DNA of 64,000 bases from Paenibacillus athensensis (GTDB taxonomy: Bacteria; Bacillota; Bacilli; Paenibacillales; NBRC-103111). The notes beneath the pieces were generated by a model. The model was not told the origin of the DNA. It saw only the letters and a list, made by a program, of their open reading frames with translations, and did not search any database. This document shows, one piece after another, positions 36,501 to 44,575 of the stretch. The position numbers were made by a program, and so were the translations under genes. How positions within the stretch are numbered: the first letter of the stretch is position 1; each line of letters opens with the position of its first letter. The stretch is taken from contig NZ_MYFO02000013.1 in NCBI RefSeq assembly GCF_004514475.2, positions 62,001-126,000 on the forward strand. Direction: 5' to 3'.

Positions 36501-38828
36501 CTAGTTCGTCTTGAACAGGCTGAAGCTGTCGAACGCCGACCAGTTATTGGCATTGGCGTCCGACCAGATGCCCAGCTCGACCTGACCGTTGGTCACCTGA
36601 ATATTGCTGATCGTATATTGCGTCCAGTTGGCGACGGCTGCCGAGCCGACCTCGGCCGTTTTCTCGGCGCCGCCGTAATTTTTCGCAAACAGCCGCAGCG
36701 CGTTCTGACCGCCGCCGGAGCGCACCCAGACGCTGGCTTGATATGTGCCGTTCGGCACAGCGACAAGCTGGCTCGTCAGCTGCTGATAGGCCACATTGGC
36801 CCAATGCGTCAGCTTGTAGCTGCCGGACTGCGGATTGTCCGTGTCGACCTTTTGCGCCAAGGCACCCGCATGCCATTCGCCGGTCCAGCCGCTCAGCGTG
36901 CCGGATTCCAGCCCCGGATTGGCGAGCAAATTCGTTTGCGGGTTCGTGCCCGAGCCCGTGCGGTTCCAGATGTACGTGCCAACCGTTTGGGCCGGAATCG
37001 TCGCCAGCAGCTCCTTGCCTTCAGCGACGAGCTTGAACGTCTTGCTGCTCGCATTCTGGTTGATCACGACACTGACGATGGTATTGTCCGGATTGAGGAA
37101 TGAAACGTTCGTCACCGCGCCGGTCGAGCCGTAATCGCTGGCGATTCTTTTCGCGCCTGCCTTGACGAATTTGGAGTATTGGGCTTCCATGTTATATTCC
37201 GGCAGCGCCCAATACGTGTTCGGGTTGGACGCACTTTGAATCAGGAACGTCGGATCGGGTACGCCGGTCCACTGCTCAGGCGAAATGTTCGTGTCGAGCA
37301 TGGTCACCCAAGCGACGTAGCCGGTCGCCCAGTTGCGGAAATATTGCGCAATCCGGTCGGCTCCGGCCGTTCCCCACACCGAGCGCTCGGTGACCAGCAC
37401 ATTTTTGCCCGGATACGCATTGTGTACATCGGTCATGGTCGTCGGACTGCCGCCGTAGTCGTGGAAAGCGGTGCTGTCGATGGCGGCGTTCGCCGAAGCG
37501 TTGGCCAGCAGCTGCGTCGCGTATGAGGCGTCGGAGAAGTTGTGGTCGAACGCCCAGATTTTCGTTGAAATGCCGTTGGCGTCAAACTCGGATTTCAGCG
37601 CGACAATCAGCTGGCGCTCCTGATCGACGGTCAAGCCCATGCTCGGGTAGTCCGGCGCGAGGTACAACGGCTCGTTTTGCGGCGTCAGCGCGTAAATCGG
37701 AATCCCTTGCGCCTGATACGCCTGAATCGCTTTGCGATAATAGGTCGCCAGATTCGGGATATATTGCGTCAGCATATGGCCGCCAATCAGGCTGTTGTTA
37801 TCCTTCATCCAGTTCGGCGCTGTCCAGGAGGACGCAAACACCTTGATGTTCGGATTGATCGCTAGCGCTTTTTTCACCGTAGCGATGATGTTGTAATCGA
37901 TGTCTTTTTGAATCGAAAATCGGGTCAGATTCGGGTCGGCCGTCCCGTCGTCGTAGGTATAGAACGTACGCTCCGTAAAATCCGATGTGCCAAAGGCGAT
38001 CCGGATCAGGTTCATGCCCGCTCCGTTCACCGGGTCGACCAGCTTGCGCAGCACCTCATCCTGCTTGGCCGCCGACATGCGCGAAATGTTGTAGACCGTT
38101 GACTCCTCCAGCGAAGTGCCAATACCGAGCATCGTCTGATACTGGATCGACGGATCAACGTTAATCGTGGCTGCGGCACTGGCGCCTGTCGGTGCGGTCA
38201 ACGTTACATCGCCTTGCTTGCTTAATTGATAGGGCACGCCCGCCATACCGCCTGCTGTATTGGAATACCAGGAGCCGCTTTTTGGCGCGATCGTTGTTGA
38301 TTCCGAACTCAAATACACCTGCGCTGTCGCCGTACCGTCGGACGATTGAATATCCAGCCAATTCACATTCCAGCCTCCTGCCGCTGCCGCCAGACGAAGC
38401 GTTTGCGTTCCGGCCGCGAGCGTTACCGTTTGGGTCACTGTAGTCCACGTCTGCCAGCCGCCGGTCGCTGGCACGTCATAGGTGGCCAGCACGGTGGTTC
38501 CGTTCTTCAATAACGCGCCGCCGGCCGCGCCGCTTGGGCTGGCTACCCGCAAGCTGACCGTATAGGTGCCTGCGGCCGGAATGACAACCGCGTAATCGAG
38601 CCAATCGCCGGCGTCGATCCAGCCGACATCAAGGCCTCCGCCCGCGTCGGTTGTCGCTTCGGTCTGAATGCCGTTCATTGCGGCATAGCTTTCCGCTTCG
38701 ATCTTGCCGGGGCCGGCGGCGGATATCGCTGCCGGCAGCAGGCCGATGCCGAGCGCAGCCGTCAGCGCCGTCGGCAGGAGTACGCGCAGCGTTTTGGCCA
38801 AACGGTTGCGGTTATGGGATTGCTTCAT
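36501..38828 (-). CDS. Secreted GH30 glycosidase with N-terminal CBM6 and C-terminal CBM
   Basis: This 775-aa enzyme has a signal peptide (about 1-38), a CBM6 (about 40-161, GKIEAESY...[11 protein letters not shown]), a GH30 barrel with its side beta-domain (about 225-630), and a C-terminal CBM4/22-like domain (about 640-775). The acid/base is E386 in TPQNEPLY and the nucleophile E481 in LVTERSVWG. The layout WTAPNWMKDN and the side-domain ending (TVGTYIWN) fit the GH30_3-type endo-beta-1,6-glucanases better than glucuronoxylanases, but subfamily choice by eye is uncertain. Two adjoining LacI-type operators lie 38-64 bases upstream. Confidence 0.9.
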   Translation of the reverse strand: MKQSHNRNRLAKTLRVLLPTALTAALGIGLLPAAISAAGPGKIEAESYAAMNGIQTEATTDAGGGLDVGWIDAGDWLDYAVVIPAAGTYTVSLRVASPSGAAGGALLKNGTTVLATYDVPATGGWQTWTTVTQTVTLAAGTQTLRLAAAAGGWNVNWLDIQSSDGTATAQVYLSSESTTIAPKSGSWYSNTAGGMAGVPYQLSKQGDVTLTAPTGASAAATINVDPSIQYQTMLGIGTSLEESTVYNISRMSAAKQDEVLRKLVDPVNGAGMNLIRIAFGTSDFTERTFYTYDDGTADPNLTRFSIQKDIDYNIIATVKKALAINPNIKVFASSWTAPNWMKDNNSLIGGHMLTQYIPNLATYYRKAIQAYQAQGIPIYALTPQNEPLYLAPDYPSMGLTVDQERQLIVALKSEFDANGISTKIWAFDHNFSDASYATQLLANASANAAIDSTAFHDYGGSPTTMTDVHNAYPGKNVLVTERSVWGTAGADRIAQYFRNWATGYVAWVTMLDTNISPEQWTGVPDPTFLIQSASNPNTYWALPEYNMEAQYSKFVKAGAKRIASDYGSTGAVTNVSFLNPDNTIVSVVINQNASSKTFKLVAEGKELLATIPAQTVGTYIWNRTGSGTNPQTNLLANPGLESGTLSGWTGEWHAGALAQKVDTDNPQSGSYKLTHWANVAYQQLTSQLVAVPNGTYQASVWVRSGGGQNALRLFAKNYGGAEKTAEVGSAAVANWTQYTISNIQVTNGQVELGIWSDANANNWSAFDSFSLFKTN

Positions 38829-38865
38829 GAATGATTGTCCCCCCCTGAAATGGATGATCGGATTT

Positions 38866-38879
38866 TGTAAACGTTTTCT
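38866..38879. promoter_or_regulatory. cre-like operator upstream of GH30
   Basis: TGTAAACGTTTTCT has the CcpA cre pattern except for the last base. It directly abuts a second palindrome with an ATCGAT core. Confidence 0.6.
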
Positions 38880-38892
38880 GTAATCGATTTCA
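38879..38892. promoter_or_regulatory. ATCGAT-type operator upstream of GH30
   Basis: TGTAATCGATTTCA (minus strand TGAAATCGATTACA) is identical over 14 bases to the site upstream of GH19 and nearly identical to that upstream of the GH71/99-like gene. Confidence 0.6.
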
Positions 38893-38973
38893 TTTTACAT
38901 GTTTCAGGCGGAAATTTTTAGGGGGCTTTTTTAAGTAAAATTTGTATGGATTTCAGGTGGGTGCTGTACAAAA

Positions 38974-39007
38974 TAAAAAATCGTCATCTCTTTTCAGAAT
39001 GACGACT
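38974..39007 (-). terminator. Terminator of the PIN-like gene
   Basis: On the minus strand TCGTCATTC pairs with GAGATGACGA around a short A-rich loop and ends in six T. It lies about 13 bases after the stop. Confidence 0.75.
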
Positions 39008-39019
39008 CTCTATCAGACT

Positions 39020-39817
39020 CTAGTAGATAACTTCGATCCTGCCCTGCTTCAGTTCATTTAAAAAAAGCGAATTGTTGAACGAACTTTCTGTGATCGTAGA
39101 TGCCGTAATTCCATGACTGATCTCTTTATACAAAACTTTTCTGTTTTCATCTCTATATGCATCAACGAGGGCATCGATCGGTTCGCCTCTTCTTAACAGA
39201 GCTTGCAGCATCGAGTCATCGCTTAATATTTGCACGTTGTGGCGGCTCCTGATCTCTGAACCCAGATCGTGATAGCGAAAATAAGTGTTATCGACAAGAT
39301 GATACAAATCTCGATCCAGTCCAATGAACGTAATGGAAAGGTTGGGGAAAATTTCCCTCAGCATGACGGATAACCAGAGCAACGAATATTCACCTTTGTT
39401 TTTTCCCTCTGCAAAGTAGGTGAGGTACAAATCAAAGGCTTTCTTCTCGATATCCCCGGGCTCGGTTTGCCGCAGCGAATGCGCCAAATCTTGAATCGTT
39501 TGGAATGAACGGATTGTACAATTTTTATAATGATTTTGCGCTCGTTGCTTGGGGGTATAGAGTTCATAAAAATAACGAATAATAGAACGTTCGTCAATGA
39601 CGATAATGCGGGGAAACTGCCGAAGAAACTCACGATATCGCCCTGTGTCTTCATTAAATTTCAATTCGTCCAAAATCGTTTGCGATACAATAATAACATC
39701 GTCTCCGGTAAAAGCTTGCGGCATTCTATAACCGTGGCGAAAAAATGCCAATTCATGTCGCGATTTCGCTACGGTATCATAGAGAAACGCTCTTGGGGAT
39801 GCGTCCAGAATGTCCAT
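39020..39817 (-). CDS. Orphan protein with PIN-like features
   Basis: I do not recognise this 265-aa protein with certainty. It has no signal peptide or membrane segment. The order of acidic residues is PIN-like: an early MDILDAS, then VIIVSQTILDELKF, a mid-protein GEYSLLWLSVML, and ITFIGLDRDLYHLV. These resemble the four acidic positions of PIN ribonucleases, with alternating strands and helices between them. Starts at ATG 39817 after GAGGCG. It is markedly AT-rich beside its GC-rich neighbours and sits alone between two glycosidase genes with its own terminator. That pattern suggests horizontal arrival and a defence or toxin-type role, which is inference only. No antitoxin-like partner is present. 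Confidence 0.6.
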   Translation of the reverse strand: MDILDASPRAFLYDTVAKSRHELAFFRHGYRMPQAFTGDDVIIVSQTILDELKFNEDTGRYREFLRQFPRIIVIDERSIIRYFYELYTPKQRAQNHYKNCTIRSFQTIQDLAHSLRQTEPGDIEKKAFDLYLTYFAEGKNKGEYSLLWLSVMLREIFPNLSITFIGLDRDLYHLVDNTYFRYHDLGSEIRSRHNVQILSDDSMLQALLRRGEPIDALVDAYRDENRKVLYKEISHGITASTITESSFNNSLFLNELKQGRIEVIY

Positions 39818-39911
39818 GATCGCCTCAAAATCCGTAAGAAAAATTTTATTTTTAGGATTGTCTGAATTTCCTTGTATTATGCAAAAGCGAAGTATCCAAT
39901 GGAAAATGCCA

Positions 39912-39945
39912 AACGACCGTCCTCCCTGTTATCGGAGAACGGTCG
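39912..39945 (-). terminator. Terminator of the GH19 gene
   Basis: GACCGT-CCTCC pairs with GGAG-AACGGTC around a GTTAT-type loop. The minus-strand tail GTTTGG is only modestly T-rich. Confidence 0.55.
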
Positions 39946-40017
39946 CGGTTTACGTCCCGTAAGAGTGCTTGAAGTTATCCCTGCGTTCGGTTGCTCATTG
40001 CTGACATGACGCCTCCA

Positions 40018-41592
40018 TCAAGGATAACAAGCCAAATGCGTGCCTGCCGATACGCCGAGAATCGACGTGAAGCTGTTGTAGTAGTTGATCCGCGCTTGCA
40101 TTTGCGCCTGGTTGCTGCCGTTGCACTCCAGTGCGCCGTTGATCGTGCGGATCGTTTCGCCGAAGCCGGCGGAATTGACCATCGCGTTATGCGCAGTCAT
40201 GGTGCCTGCGCCGGTTTGCGTGTTCCAGAACCAGAGCGCCGTTTTCCAGGCAACCGATGAATCCTGGGCCACGAGATCGGGGTTGGACAGCAGCGGCAGT
40301 CCGAGCGCCGCCCCGGCTGCGCCGTAGTTATAGTTCCAGCTCAGCTGCAGCGGTCCGCGGCCGTAGTATTGCTTGCCCGACGCGCACGGATATTGGCTGC
40401 TCGATGCGCAGTAATAGGGATAGTTGGCTGTATTCAGCTCGACGATATACTGCAAACTGCCGGTTTCATGGGCAACGTTGGCGAGGAAGGCGGCGGCTTC
40501 CTGTTTTTGAATCGTGGTGCTGCCGGTTGTGGTAAAGCCGGGATAAGCGCCCAGCGCAGCCAGCAGGCCGGAATAGGTATAGAAAGAATTGCGGCTCGGG
40601 AACATCTGATTAAATTGCGCTTCACTGACAATAAAGCCGCTTGGAGGCGACGTTACGCTCACTTGCACGAGCTGCCATTTGCGGGCCGTGGTGGCGGTAT
40701 TGCCCCAAATTTGCACATTCGTACCGTCGGCTGTACCGGCGCTGACGACATCGAGCGCTTTGCCGGCGTTTTGATTGAGCAGCAGGTAGGTGCCGTCGCC
40801 GTTGCTGTTAATCGACCATTTCTGCGCGCCGGTCCCGTTGCTCGTATAAATTTGCACGTTGGAGCCGTCGGCTGTGCCGGCTGCGGCCACATCCAGCGCT
40901 TTGCCGCTGCCTGCGTTGATCAGCGTATATGTGCCGTCGCTGTTGCGATTCGTCTGCCATTGCTGAGCCGCCGAGCCGTTATCAGTCCAAATCTGCACGT
41001 TCGTGCCGTCCGCTGTCCCCCCGCCGGCCACGTCCAGCGCTTTGCCGCTGTTCGGATTGATCAGCTTGTAGGTGCCCCCGGATACGATTGAGCCGGACTG
41101 CGAGCTGAAGCTCAGCCAGTTCAAGTTCAAGCCGGTCGTCACCGCGTAGACGCGCAGCGTTTGCGTGCCGGCACTTAAAGAAACGTTGACGCTGACTGTC
41201 GACCAGCTTTGCCAGCCGCCCGTATTCGGCACATTGGCCGTACCGAGCACCGTGCCGCTGCTGTTGCGCAATTGCAGCTGCTGTCCGCTGTTGGGCGATG
41301 CCACGCGCAAATCGGCTTTATACGTTCCGGCCGCCGTTACATTCACGGAATAGTCCATCCAGTCTCCGGCGTCGATCCAGCCGACGTTCGAGCCGCCGCC
41401 GGTATCGCTGGTCGCTTCCGTCTGCACGCCGCTCATGGCCGACCACTCCTCGGCTTCCACCTTGCCCGGCAGGCTAACCGTGCCGGCTGCTGTTACCGCG
41501 GCAGGCAGCAAGGCCAACGGCGCCAGCAGCAGCGCTACAGCGAGCAGCCATAAGAAAAACGCATTTCCTGTCGATAATCGAACTTGTTTCAT
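40018..41592 (-). CDS. Secreted GH19 chitinase with CBM6 and CBM13
   Basis: This protein of about 524 aa has a signal peptide (about 1-36), CBM6 (about 42-162, PGKVEAEEW...[11 protein letters not shown]), a ricin-type CBM13 with three QxW repeats (about 170-310), and a GH19 domain (about 316-524). GH19 is recognised by the segment [13 protein letters not shown], where E378 is the likely acid and E387 (YIVELN) a candidate base in the 526-residue numbering, and by [16 protein letters not shown]. It should cleave chitin. The start ATG 41592 has TTGGAGG nine bases upstream; ATG 41598 is too close to it. CBM6 plus CBM13 on a chitinase is unusual and suggests targeting to mixed glucan-chitin walls. 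Confidence 0.9.
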   Translation of the reverse strand: MKQVRLSTGNAFFLWLLAVALLLAPLALLPAAVTAAGTVSLPGKVEAEEWSAMSGVQTEATSDTGGGSNVGWIDAGDWMDYSVNVTAAGTYKADLRVASPNSGQQLQLRNSSGTVLGTANVPNTGGWQSWSTVSVNVSLSAGTQTLRVYAVTTGLNLNWLSFSSQSGSIVSGGTYKLINPNSGKALDVAGGGTADGTNVQIWTDNGSAAQQWQTNRNSDGTYTLINAGSGKALDVAAAGTADGSNVQIYTSNGTGAQKWSINSNGDGTYLLLNQNAGKALDVVSAGTADGTNVQIWGNTATTARKWQLVQVSVTSPPSGFIVSEAQFNQMFPSRNSFYTYSGLLAALGAYPGFTTTGSTTIQKQEAAAFLANVAHETGSLQYIVELNTANYPYYCASSSQYPCASGKQYYGRGPLQLSWNYNYGAAGAALGLPLLSNPDLVAQDSSVAWKTALWFWNTQTGAGTMTAHNAMVNSAGFGETIRTINGALECNGSNQAQMQARINYYNSFTSILGVSAGTHLACYP

Positions 41593-41639
41593 CCTCATAA
41601 ACCTCCAATAGATTGAAATGCGGGAGCGATGTCCCGAAA

Positions 41640-41653
41640 TGGTAACGCTATCA
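41640..41653. promoter_or_regulatory. cre-like operator upstream of GH19
   Basis: TGGTAACGCTATCA keeps the TG...CG...CA frame of the cre pattern, 48 bases upstream of the start, near the likely transcription start. Confidence 0.55.
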
Positions 41654-41716
41654 TTTTGTTGGATTCATGCTGTTTAACCGCCCGATCAAGCCGTCTTCAT
41701 TTTCCCACCTCTCTTT

Positions 41717-41730
41717 TGAAATCGATTACA
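41717..41730. promoter_or_regulatory. ATCGAT-type operator upstream of GH19
   Basis: TGAAATCGATTACA is the same 14-mer found (inverted) upstream of GH30. It lies 125 bases before the GH19 start. Confidence 0.6.
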
Positions 41731-41995
41731 TTTTATGAAAAAGGCATGCGATCAGCTCAGCTTCGCCTGCAAACGCCAATCTGATCTGCCTTTTACCATC
41801 ATAACCCATTTTTCGAATTCTGGGTATAGGGATGCCTGCCAAAACTCCGCAGGATTCCGCATCACGCGCGACTCCCGGAGCGCGGTCCGGCTGTACGCGG
41901 CTTTCAAACCCATCCCCCTCCCTGGTGCGAAGAAAATCGCCGCCTTTCTCCGGATTTTTGCATGCTGAAAACGCCGCGGCGTCGGCTGCTTCCCG
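41731..41995. other. Intergenic region between GH19 and cotH
   Basis: No convincing gene is present. One 77-codon open frame (41735-41968) lacks a ribosome site and has unlikely composition. No terminator with a T run was found behind cotH. Confidence 0.4.
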
Positions 41996-43054
41996 CTAAA
42001 GCGTGGTCAGCTTTTCCAGCAAGTAGGCTCTGCGTTCGCGTATATACCGCAAAAAAACCTCCTTGTCGCCGGCGACGACAAATGGCGAATGCTTCCTCGT
42101 CTCGTCTGCCGACAGCTCCGGAAGCAGCGCGGCATGAAGCCTGCTGATCAACGGCTCCAGCTCGCGCAGCGTAAAGCTGTGGTTCAGCGTATGCGTCAGC
42201 ACGCGGCGGTACTCGCGCCGAATAACGGGAAACGCCAGCAGCTTTTCCGTCAAGCCGTTATAGCCGGTAATCCGCACGATATCACTGCCGTCAAGCTCGC
42301 CGTAGCAGTTGCGGCCCCACGTCCCCTCATAATCCCACGGGCTGATGTGGTATCTCAAGCTGCCTGCGGTCCGGTACAGCGCATAGTTCTGATCGAAGCC
42401 GTCGTAATTCCCGGTGCAGACCGCTCCGGCCAGCCAGCGCAAATATTGGGGAATATTCAAATGGGACTTCAAATAAGCCAGCAACGCCGATTGCTTGAGG
42501 GTGTGCACGCTGCGCACGAACCGGGCAATCTGGGTCAGCTCTTTGGATGTGCCGATCACCACCTCGTAGCCGGAAGAAAGCATACGCTTGGCTTCGCCGT
42601 CGTTGTCGTAAAGGCGGAAGTTGGCTTTGTTGCTCACTGCATACAGCAGCGATCTGGCCTGCACGCGGCGTTTGGAAAAAAACGAGCGGTCCACGCCTTC
42701 GATTTCGACATAAAGCCCCAACGGCACGCCGTTGAGGACCAGCCGCACATGCCGCGTGCGGGGACTGGGCACGCCCAGCTTTTCGAAAAATTGAAAGCTC
42801 AGCGCATTGCGCAGCATCGAAGGATCGTCGTACTCGGCATTGTAATGGATCGTGCGGTTGCCGATGCGGATTTCATACGATTTCTTGGGATAGTAGCGGG
42901 TATGTCCGCCCCGATAGCCCATGACAATGTGCTGCTTGATGGCTCCGGCCGTCAGCGTCGCTTTGACAAATTGATCCTGCGACCTGCGGCCGCTGCTGCT
43001 CAAACGCTCCGCTTCGGAGCGCTCCATTTGAATCACCCTGGTGGGCACCTTCAA
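41996..43054 (-). CDS. cotH: CotH-family spore coat kinase
   Basis: This protein of about 352 aa belongs to the CotH kinase family, atypical kinases that phosphorylate Ser residues of CotB/CotG in the Bacillus spore coat. Family features are YYPKKSYEIRIG, NALSFQFFEKLGVPSPRTRHVRL, the NYDGFDQNYALYR box and the metal-binding HISPWDYEGTWGRN. I favour TTG 43054, ten bases after GGGAG; GTG 43063 is the next option, and the longer upstream frame is basic and not CotH-like. It is divergent from a CotB-like gene, matching the cotB/cotH neighbourhood of Bacillus subtilis. The coat substrate is therefore probably next door. Confidence 0.88.
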   Translation of the reverse strand: MKVPTRVIQMERSEAERLSSSGRRSQDQFVKATLTAGAIKQHIVMGYRGGHTRYYPKKSYEIRIGNRTIHYNAEYDDPSMLRNALSFQFFEKLGVPSPRTRHVRLVLNGVPLGLYVEIEGVDRSFFSKRRVQARSLLYAVSNKANFRLYDNDGEAKRMLSSGYEVVIGTSKELTQIARFVRSVHTLKQSALLAYLKSHLNIPQYLRWLAGAVCTGNYDGFDQNYALYRTAGSLRYHISPWDYEGTWGRNCYGELDGSDIVRITGYNGLTEKLLAFPVIRREYRRVLTHTLNHSFTLRELEPLISRLHAALLPELSADETRKHSPFVVAGDKEVFLRYIRERRAYLLEKLTTL

Positions 43055-43630
43055 CTCGTTCACTCTCCCGCCTGTACGGCTCCGCCTTATCCCCGCACGG
43101 CGGCCGGTCGGAGATGGAGCCTTATGCTCTAGCGTATGCAGACAGCTTTTACAAAGATCACTTCGCCTCGGCGCGTACTGCCGCGAATATAGAGGCGTCC
43201 AACGGGCGCGTTCCTGGAAGTGCAGTGAACAAGTGGCCGGAGAGTCGATAGCGAGTTGGAACAGCGTCAGCGGTCGCCTTTGAAGACGGATTTTCACCCC
43301 AAACGAGGTCATTCCATCGAAAAATCCGGCTACAACAGCGAGTGGAAACCGCTATCGACCGGAGGACACTGATTTTTCACCGGACTTCTAGCGACTTGTA
43401 GATGAAATCTGGTATAAACATGGAATTTGCCGCACATATCGATAGATGGCTAGGACAACGTGTTTCCGCGACGCATAAGATGCTACGTAACTTGTATACA
43501 AGCAGCTTTACGAGAAAAGAAACGATCGCGCAAGTGAGAGAAACCGCCTGCAGCGGCGGAGCAGTTCGCGGCGCATCGCTTCGTTCCTTAGCTGCCGAAT
43601 TTTATTTTCACGGGAAGGGGAAATGAGGGG
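43055..43630. other. Long divergent region between cotH and the CotB-like gene
   Basis: This 576-base region separates two divergent spore genes. It holds a large inverted repeat (43235-43368). A 68-codon open frame starting at 43420 ends right before the CotB-like gene but has a weak ribosome site, so I do not call it. Sporulation promoters could not be assigned by eye. Confidence 0.45.
43235..43368. repeat. Inverted-repeat element between cotH and cotB-like
   Basis: GTCGATAGCG (43244-43253) recurs inverted as CGCTATCGAC (43350-43359). The flanks also match in inverted form (CCGG on the outer side, TTGGAA/TTCCAC on the inner). The span can fold into a hairpin of about 130 bases or is a short palindromic element. 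Confidence 0.5.
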
Positions 43631-44272
43631 ATGGCATTTATGGGTTATCCTTCGTCGCTAGGCCAATTCGATTGCTTTCGGGGGAAAATGGTACGGATTC
43701 ACCTCGACAATGCAGAGGTCGTAGAAGGACATCTTTATTTCGTCGCATCGGACTATTTGGTCGTCCTGAACCATCACGGCATTGTGTATGTGCCGACTGT
43801 TCATATTCAGAGCATCACCGTCATCGTGCGGCGGACCTCTGGACACGCCTCGCGGGGCAGCCGCGGCATGGGCTCGCAAGGCGGAGGCATCGGCTCGCAG
43901 GGGCGGCGGCCGATTCCGCTCGCACCATGCTTTCACGATTTGCTCGTGCTGCTGCGCGGACGGCAGGTCCACATTCATCGCGGTGGCACCGCCTACGTCA
44001 ACGGCGTAATCACCGAGGTGACGCCAACGACGGTGGTCGTGCACACGAACGGCTCGCATGTCGACATTCCGATTGCCGAAATTCGCAGTGTCACGCTGCC
44101 TTGGCACAGCGGAAGCGGCGGACACCGGACGAGCGGCCATCGGCACAGCGGCAAGGAGTGCCCGCGCAAAAGCAACTCCTGCCACCATCGCACAACCGGC
44201 AGCCGACGTTCGGGGACGTTGAACGCTGCCAAGCCAAGCGGCGGCTGGGACCCGTTCCCGCGCCGCCGATAG
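43631..44272 (+). CDS. CotB-like spore coat protein with tandem beta repeats
   Basis: This 213-aa protein has two tandem copies of a beta-rich unit of about 50 residues (about 17-68 and 106-155). The first has RGKMVRIHLDNAEVVEGHL and YVPTVHIQSITVI; the second has LRGRQVHIHRGGTAYVNGV and DIPIAEIRSVTLP. After a Gly/Arg-rich spacer the C-terminus (156-213) is rich in Ser, Arg, His and Lys. This is the layout of CotB of Bacillus subtilis, whose repeats precede a Ser/Lys/Arg-rich tail that CotH phosphorylates. With a CotH kinase gene divergent beside it, a substrate role is likely. AAGGGG lies ten bases before ATG 43631. Four Cys in the protein could add coat cross-links. Confidence 0.75.
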   Translation: MAFMGYPSSLGQFDCFRGKMVRIHLDNAEVVEGHLYFVASDYLVVLNHHGIVYVPTVHIQSITVIVRRTSGHASRGSRGMGSQGGGIGSQGRRPIPLAPCFHDLLVLLRGRQVHIHRGGTAYVNGVITEVTPTTVVVHTNGSHVDIPIAEIRSVTLPWHSGSGGHRTSGHRHSGKECPRKSNSCHHRTTGSRRSGTLNAAKPSGGWDPFPRRR

Positions 44273-44382
44273 CCCGTCTAGGATCGTGCGCAGCGGTTTG
44301 CTCGCTCGGCAGAAGGGCCGGAGGGTGTCGTCACGCAGCGATAAGCCCGCACGCCGGGAACGAATCGCAGCTCGGAATGGAT

Positions 44383-44542
44383 AGGGCTGTCCGAAAAGGG
44401 GCATTCGGATAAGTCAGTCCCACAAACAGAACGAAAAAACCTCCAAAACCACGATGTAAGTGGGGTTGGAGGTTTTAGCTTTGCTTGAAAACCGGACTTC
44501 AGTGGGGGATGAAAAGTCACAAAATGGCTTTGGGACAGCCCC
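44383..44542. mobile_element. MITE-like remnant with terminal inverted repeats
   Basis: The left end reads GGGCTGTCCGAAAAGG and the right end, inverted, GGGGCTGTCCCAAAGCC, giving imperfect terminal inverted repeats 160 bases apart. The inner sequence contains a long hairpin (44434-44477) and no ORF. The ends resemble those of common Firmicute insertion sequences. Clear target-site duplications were not visible. Confidence 0.5.
44434..44477. terminator. Hairpin with terminator features inside the MITE-like element
   Basis: AAAACCTCCAA pairs with TTGGAGGTTTT around a CCAC/GTGG inner stem, with A and T runs on both sides. It could end transcription of the CotB-like gene and of the convergent MFS gene. 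Confidence 0.6.
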
Positions 44543-44575
44543 AATAAACGAACCGGATTGCAGCGACTTGTTCCT

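Noticed and set aside
41735-41968. Possible 77-codon gene between GH19 and cotH
   Set aside because: No ribosome site, and it begins inside the region upstream of GH19 that holds an operator.
43420-43626. Possible 68-codon gene just upstream of the CotB-like gene
   Set aside because: The ribosome site is weak and the product shows no family features. It could still be a spore peptide, but I cannot support it.
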